Shown piece by piece: positions 23,301 through 30,805 of a stretch of DNA of 64,000 bases (position 1 is its first letter; the number at the start of each line of letters is the position of its first letter). Origin of the DNA: Beroe forskalii (taxonomy: Eukaryota > Ctenophora > Nuda > Beroida > Beroidae); the NCBI GenBank assembly GCA_011033025.1, contig WFMF01000021.1, positions 186,001-250,000 of the forward strand. The letters are read 5' to 3'. A program made the position numbers and the translations under genes. Under the pieces are notes generated by a model. It was not told where the DNA came from and did no database searches. It saw nothing but the letters and a program-made list of their open reading frames with translations.

Positions 23301-26300
23301 GGGATATTTCCGAGCTGACACAGAGCATCGTGGAGAGTTTAGTTCAGGTTAGTGGATTGTCTACAGTCTAGGTGTGTGGATGTGGGGTTTCATTATGTGG
23401 AGAGTTTAGTTCAGGTTTGTGGATTGTCTAGGTGTGTGGATGTGGGGTTTCATTATGTGGAGAGTTTAGTACAGGTTTTTGTGTTGTCTAGGTGTGTGGA
23501 TGTAGGGTTTCATTATGTGGAGAGTTTAGTTCAGGTCGGTGGATTGTCAAGGTGTGTGGATGTGGGGTTTCATTATGTGGAGAGTTTAGTTCAGGTTGGT
23601 GTGTTGTCTAGGTGTGTGGATGTAGGGTTTCATTATGTGGAGAGTTTAGTACAGGTTAGTGGATTGTCTACAGTCTAGGTGTGTGGATGTAGGGTTTCAT
23701 TACGTGGAGAGTTTAGTTCAGGTTTGTGGATTGTTTAGGTGTGTGGATGTGGGGTTTCATTATGTGGAGAGTTTAGTTCAGGTTGGTGTGTTGTCTAGGT
23801 GTGTGGATGCAGGGTTTCATTATGTGGAGAGTTTAGTTCAGGTTGGTGGATTGTCTAGGTGTGTGGATGTGGGGTTTCATTATCGTGGAGAGTTTAGTTC
23901 AGGTTGGTGTGTTGTTTAGGTGGGTGGATGTGGGGTTTTCATTATGTGGAGAGTTTAGTACAGGTTGGTGTGTTGTTTAGGTGTGTGGATGTGGGGTTTC
24001 ATTATGTGGAGAGTTTAGTTGGTGGATTGTCTAGGTGTGTGGATGTGGGGTTTCATTATCGTGGAGAGTTTAGTTCAGGTTGGTGGATTGTCTAGGTGTG
24101 TGGATGTGGGGTTTCATTATCGTGGAGAGTTTAGTTCAGGTTTGTGGATAGTCTAGGTGTGTGGATGTGGGGTTTCATTATCGTGGAGAGTTTAGTACAG
24201 GTTTGTGGATAGTCTAGGTGTGTGGATGTAGGGTTTCATTATGTGGAGAGTTTAGTACAGGTTGGTGTGTTGTCTAGGTGTGTGGATGGGGTTTCATTAT
24301 GTGGAGTTGGTTCAGGTCGTGTTGTCTAGGTGTGTGGATGTGGGGTTTCATTATCGTGGAGAGTTTAGTACAGGTTGGTGTGTTGTCTAGGTGTGTGGAT
24401 GTGGGGTTTCATTATGTGGAGAGTTTAGTTCAGGTCGGTGTGTTGTCTAGGTGTGTGGATGTGGGGTTTCATTATCGTGGAGAGTTTAGTTCAGGTTGGT
24501 GTGTTGTCTAGGTGTGTGGATGTGGGGTTTCATTATGTGGAGAGTTTAGTACAGGTTGGTGTGTTGTCTAGTGTGGATGTGGGGTTTCATTATGTGGAGG
24601 TTTAGTTCATTATGTTTGAGTTTAGTTCAGGTTGGTGTGTTGTCTAGGTGTGTGGATGTGGGGTTTCATTATGTGGAGAGTTTAGTTCAGGTTGGTGTGT
24701 TGTCTAGGTGTGTGGATGTGGGGTTTCATTATGTGGAGAGTTTAGTTCAGGTTGGTGTGTTGTCTAGGTGTGTGGATGTGGGGTTTCATTATGTGGAGAG
24801 TTTAGTTCAGGTTGGTGTGTTGTCTAGGTGTGTGGATGGGGTTTCATTATGTGGAGAGTTTAGTTCAGGTTGGTGTGTTGTCTAGGTGTGTGGATGTGGG
24901 GTTTCATTATGGAGAGTTTAGTTCAGGTTGGTGTGTTGTCTAGGTGTGTGGATGTGGGGTTTCATTATGTGGAGAGTTTAGTTCAGGTTGGTGTGTTGTC
25001 TAGGTGTGTGGATGTGGGGTTTCATTATGTGGAGAGTTTAGTTCAGGTTGGTGTGTTGTCTAGGTGTGTGGATGTGGGGTTTCATTATGTGGAGAGTTTA
25101 GTTCAGGTTGGTGTGTTGTCTAGGTGTGGGGTGGAGAGAGTTCAGGGGTTTCATTCATTATGTGGAGAGTTTAGTTCAGGTTAGTGTGTTGTCTAGGTGT
25201 GTAGATGTGGGGTTTCATTATGTGGAGAGTTTAGTACAGGTTTGTGGATTGTCTAGGTGTGTGGATGTAGGGTTTCATTATGTGGAGAGTTTAGTTCAGG
25301 TTAGTGTGTTGTCTAGGTGTGTGGATGTAGGGTTTCATTATGTGGAGAGTTTAGTTCAGGTTAGTGTGTTGTCTAGGTGTGTAGATGTGGGGTTTCATTA
25401 TGTGGAGTTTAGTTCAGGTGGGTGTTGTCAGGTGTTGGATGTAGGGTTTCATTATGTGGAGAGTTTAGTTCAGGTTAGTGTGTTGTCTAGGTGTGTGGAT
25501 GTAGGGTTTCATTATGTGGAGAGTTTAGTTCAGGTTGGTGTGTTGTCAAGGTGTGTGGATGTGGGGTTTCATTATGTGGAGAGTTTAGTACAGGTTTGTG
25601 TGTTGTCTAGAGGGGTTATTCATAAGAATGAGACTGAGACTTAAGCCAGAGACTCAAATCCGAGACTCAAAAAAGTAAGTCAAAAATTTTGTATTCATAA
25701 ACACGATCCAAGCCGTGAGTCTCTGGCTCATGGCTTGGATTTCAGCGAGTCTCGGATCATTGACTCATAATAATGGCTCATTGGCTCAGTCCTTTGGATC
25801 ACCGGCTTAAGTACCGGATTACTGGATTATGAGTCTCGGCTTGCCGCGCATTGAGTCTCGGCTTGCCGCGCATTGAGTATCGGATCACGGGATTTTGAGT
25901 CTTGACTCAGTGGATTGCACATTTTGGCTTCTTTTTTAAGTCTGCGAAGCTGAAACTCAATTTTTTGGATCATTCGGCGGTACGGCTCAGTGTCGGCTCA
26001 CTAAAAGTAACAATAAACTCATAAGCCTGCTAGATAACTGCATGATCGAAACGGGTAAATTGACAAGTCTTATATCACCTATCATAATTTCGTAAAAGCT
26101 GAAATATTAAAATGTGACATCATCATCGCGTAAAGGTAAATCCAACAAATAAATTCAAAAGAACGACGATCAAATGTAAAAGTTGAGGTCTAAATAGCTA
26201 ATAGCACGGATGGAGCAAACATAGATCACTTCGACGATTAAGTTGCACGGCTATTCTGGACTCAAATGTCTATGAAAGTTTGATACTGTCGAAAACAAAA

Positions 26301-29300
26301 AGAAAGCACGCTACTACCAAGCATTTGATAAAAATAAAAACAAAACAAACATGGTAACACACGGATGGAGTAATCAACCGCGTCTGAGTGGCACCACTTA
26401 TATACCATAGTGTTCCTTATCTCTATTTTACCTTGTGTTACCGTATATACCGTTTATATACCGTCGATAAAATGTGCGAAAACAATCGTGATTGAAATGA
26501 ACGTGATGGAAAGTGGAAACGAAGATAAACTACGGTTACTTTTTTCAATTATCTCCTTCTCTGCTATTGGTTCAGCGCAGTCACGTGACGCGCACACGTG
26601 ACCACTGACCTTCAATGAAAATTCGTTGTGGCACACAAGTCTATGATCGAATACATACGGTGGAGTTTATAGAGATAAGGAATCAATATACGGTTGGGTG
26701 TTTCATTGCACTGTCACCATATTTCACTTTGCGTTTTGATTGTACTTCCAGACTCTTCATAGTGTGTATAACTATTTGCGTGTTTGAAGCGTTGCCGTTA
26801 GGACAATAATATAGATGAAATGTGCATAAATTGTGTTTTATGTCTTTGTGAAACACGAATTTCAACTGTTTAATGAATAGAGTTTTCTACCTGAACGCTA
26901 AATTTACCATTTCAACGATTATCTTACGGTACTTGAGATTCATGAAACCGTTTTTTGCAATTTTTACGTTAATTTGCATCGGTAATCCATAAGTAATCCA
27001 AAAAATCCTGGCACTACCCGTCGGCTCAGAATTTTGAGAATATGCTCACTTTATGAATAACTCCGTTTTGAGTCTGAGCCGCTCGTTATCCAGTGTTATC
27101 CGATGATCCGAGACTCATAAGTCAGAAATCCGAGACTCAGATCCAGTGATCCAAAATTTTGAGACGGTGAGCCATGATTCTAAGCCAGTAATCCAGAACC
27201 GTGAGCCACTGATCCGAAAAATGAAGCCAAAATTGATTGTAAGTCAAAACTCACGAGTCAAGACTCTCGGCCGTCTCAGACTTACGGATTACCTGTTTTA
27301 TGAATAAGAAAACTGGATTTTGGCTTAGAAATTGAGTATATACTCACCGGATTACTTTTATGAATAACCCCTTAGGTGTGTGGATGTGGGGTTTCATTAA
27401 GTGGAGAGTTTAGTTCAGGTTGGTGTGTTGTTTAGGTGGGTGGATGTGGGTTTCATTATGTGGAGAGTTTAGTACAGGTTGGTGTGTTGTTTAGGTGTGT
27501 GGATGTGGGGTTTCATTATGTGGAGAGTTTAGTACAGGTTTGTGTGTTGTCTAGGTGTGTGGATGTGGGGTTTCATTATGTGGAGAGTTTAGCTCAGGTT
27601 GGTGGATTGTTTAGGTGTGTGGATGTGGGGTTTCATTATGTGGAGAGTTTAGTTCAGGTTGGTGTGTTGTTTAGGTGTGTGGATGTGGGGTTTCATTATC
27701 GTGGAGAGTTTAGTACAGGTTGGTGAGTTGATGGATTGTCAAGGTGTGTGGATGTAGGGTTTCATTATGTGGAGAGTTTAGTTCAGGTTGGTGTGTTGTC
27801 TAGGTGTGTGGATGTGGGGTTTCATTATGTGGAGAGTTTAGTTCAGGTTGGTGGGTTGTCTAGGTGTGTAGATGTAGGGTTTCATTATGTGGAGAGTTTA
27901 GTTCAGGTTAGTGTGTTGTTTAGGTATGTGGATGTGGGGTTTCATTATGTGGAGAGTTTAGTTCAGGTCGGTGGATTGTCTAGGTGTGTGGATGTGGGGT
28001 TTCATTATGTGGAGAGTTTAGTACAGGTTGGTGTGTTGTCTAGGTGTGTGGATGTAGGGTTTCATTATGTGGAGAGTTAAGTACAGGTTGGTGTGTTGTC
28101 TAGGTGTGTGGATGTGGGGTTTCATTATGTGGAGAGTTTAGTTCAGGTTGGTGGATTGTCTAGGTGTGTGGATGTAGGGTTTCATTATGTGGAGAGTTTA
28201 GTTCAGGTTGGTGTGTTGTCTAGGTGTGTGGATGTGGGGTTTCATTATCGTGGAGAGTTTAGTTCAGGTTGGTGGGTTGTCTAGGTGTGTGGATGTGGGG
28301 TTTCATTATGTGGAGAGTTTAGTTCAGGTTGGTGTGTTGTCTAGGTGTGTGGATGTAGGGTTTCATTATGTGGAGAGTTTAGTTCAGGTTGGTGTGTTGT
28401 TTAGGTGTGTGGATGTGGGGTTTCATTATCTACTCGAAATCTTTTATCTAGAGTAAAGGATACCCTTGTAGATAAGGTTAAGCCATTGGATACTCAAGAA
28501 AGCCTCACCAATAAGTTAAGTAGAAAAGAAGCTTATTGGCAACATCAACTTAAAACCTTTGAATCAGATGGGAGACTGAATATTCGTTATGAGCGCATAA
28601 TAACCAATAAGCACATGGAAATTAATCTGATGACTTAAGATACTAGATTTCTAAATCCCAGTCAGGTACATGCATAGACTTTAATCATTATTGGTAATCT
28701 ACTGGCCAGTATATTGAATTATTCTGCAGTGTTTGATCTTCTCAATCATTTATCCTGATTCATTTATATACGTTTCAGTATATCTAAAGTTAATGTTATG
28801 ATTTTCTAAAATGACAACCCCCAGGGCACTACAATCCTCTCACCTGACACCAATGACAACACCCCTTTTGATACTCCATCTTCGTCTACATCTCCTGTCA
28901 AAGAGCTAGTGGTGGACAGCGATGGTAAGTTATCACTTCTTTACTGATTATATTGATACGTGCGCTTAGAGCATGGCTAGCAATGCGCTAATATACGCTT
29001 AGAGCATGGCTAGCAATGCGCTTAATATGCGCTTAGAGCATGGTTTGGAAGGCGCTAACAGAAATTATTGCACGAGACGAAGCCGAGGGCAATAATTTGT
29101 ATTGTCGCACGAGGAGCAGGCCGAGTGCGACAATGCCAAATTATTGCGTACGGGGAGAAGCCGAGTGCAATAATTTTCTTAGCGTCATGACCATTTGCCT
29201 TGCTCTAAGTCGATCTTTAATCAGTAACCCCACATATTATATTTATTAGACTAGGTATTCATTATTCAATATCGCTTAGAACTTAGATACCATCTTATAA

Positions 29301-30715
29301 ATTACCGAACTCCATTTAACCCAGACCACGGACGCCAATCAGAACAGAAGGATTTCAACTGAAAACGAAATAAAAATGCTGCATTTCACCTTATATTCTG
29401 AGATATTTTTAAGGAGAATAGAAAATATATATATCAACTTTAAAACCGGCGCGCTGTGCATTCAAAAAAGACGTGGAAATTGGTTCTAATTGAAAAGATA
29501 CAGGATCGAGATTGATCTCCGCCAGTTTGACATTAGAAAGTGGTCCTTGATGGTCCACTGTGGAGCATTGGAGTCTGAAGACACGTGTGTTGTAGACCAA
29601 AAGCTTGCAGTTAGACGTCATCAATTCCTCACTCTAACTCATGATAATGACGTCATACTAGTACTGAGTGGGAGCGAGACTAGGGGAATGAAACATTTTC
29701 TAATATGTTTTAACAAACATGTAAATAAATGCTCATGTTTATGTTTGGTATTTAAATTGAATATATATGTTAGGTCAACACTTAAAACAAAAACCATTCC
29801 AATGCATCTCTACAGTCCACATATTTAAAAGTTTAAATGTTTCACAGTAGGTGTGCACTGTGCATCCTTGAATTTAAATCAAGGATTATTTTTGAAAGTT
29901 TACACATTGAAGTCACAAGTCAATCAAAATCAAAATAAAAAAGCTGTTTTCACCTGTATCAGTTCTCATTGATCCCCCTGATGTCCAATTGGAAAATCTG
30001 CTAAAATCTGAGTGGTCTCAAATGTCTTTTTTTCCCCTGCTGGCCTCATATGAGTTGTCAAAGCAAGTCCTAAAACTTTCAATTTTCAAAATATCGTCAA
30101 ACTGAAAACACCAATAGGCAGCTGGCTTATTTGAGTGATATGTATCTCAGTCCATAAGATTTTTACTTTTGCTACAAAAAATAGAGAAAGGTAAGCTGAT
30201 TCCGCATTTATAAGTACCAGCGGCCCCTGAGACTTTACCACCCTCACTCCCCTGCTCCCCTCAGGAAGCAAGACTGAGTGCTCCTCTGGAGGAGGGGGCA
30301 GCAGCTCCTCCTCTCAACTCCTACTCTCGAGTGGGGGAGAGGGGACCCACTCCATCCCCCTCTAACTCCCCCACTACCACCCTCACTCCCCTGCTCCCCT
30401 CAGGAAGCAAGACTGAGTGCTCCTCTGGAGGAGGGGGCAGCAGCTCCTCCTCTCAACTCCTCCTCTCGAGTGGGGGAGGGGGACCCACTCCATCCCCCTC
30501 TAACTCCTCGCAGTCGGAACAACTCAACTTGTACAAGCAGAGTAATACCCTGCTCAATATCATGGGGTACAACTGCCACAACTCACGGAATAGGCCCTTC
30601 AGACGACATAGAACACGGTTCAACGACGATCAGGTTTGCGGGGAGATTTGATTGCTTAATTTGTTAATTGGTTAATTGGTTAATTTGTTAATTGATTGAT
30701 TGATTGGTTAATTTG

Positions 30716-30805
<90 letters not shown>

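Noticed and set aside
23352..25644. Repetitive proteins with 20-residue units (ESLVQVGVLSRCVDVGF...)
   Set aside because: Translation of the 60-bp minisatellite. In the exon 9 frame the first unit has a stop (TAG), so it is not an extension of exon 9.
29490..29828. 112-codon frame in intron 10
   Set aside because: No recognised motif, no repeat of coding bias, and flanked by AT-rich intron; treated as chance.
30278..30667. Alternative frame through the exon 11 duplication
   Set aside because: It is the shadow frame of the Gly/Ser-rich exon and its 139-bp duplicate; it does not contain the homeodomain frame.
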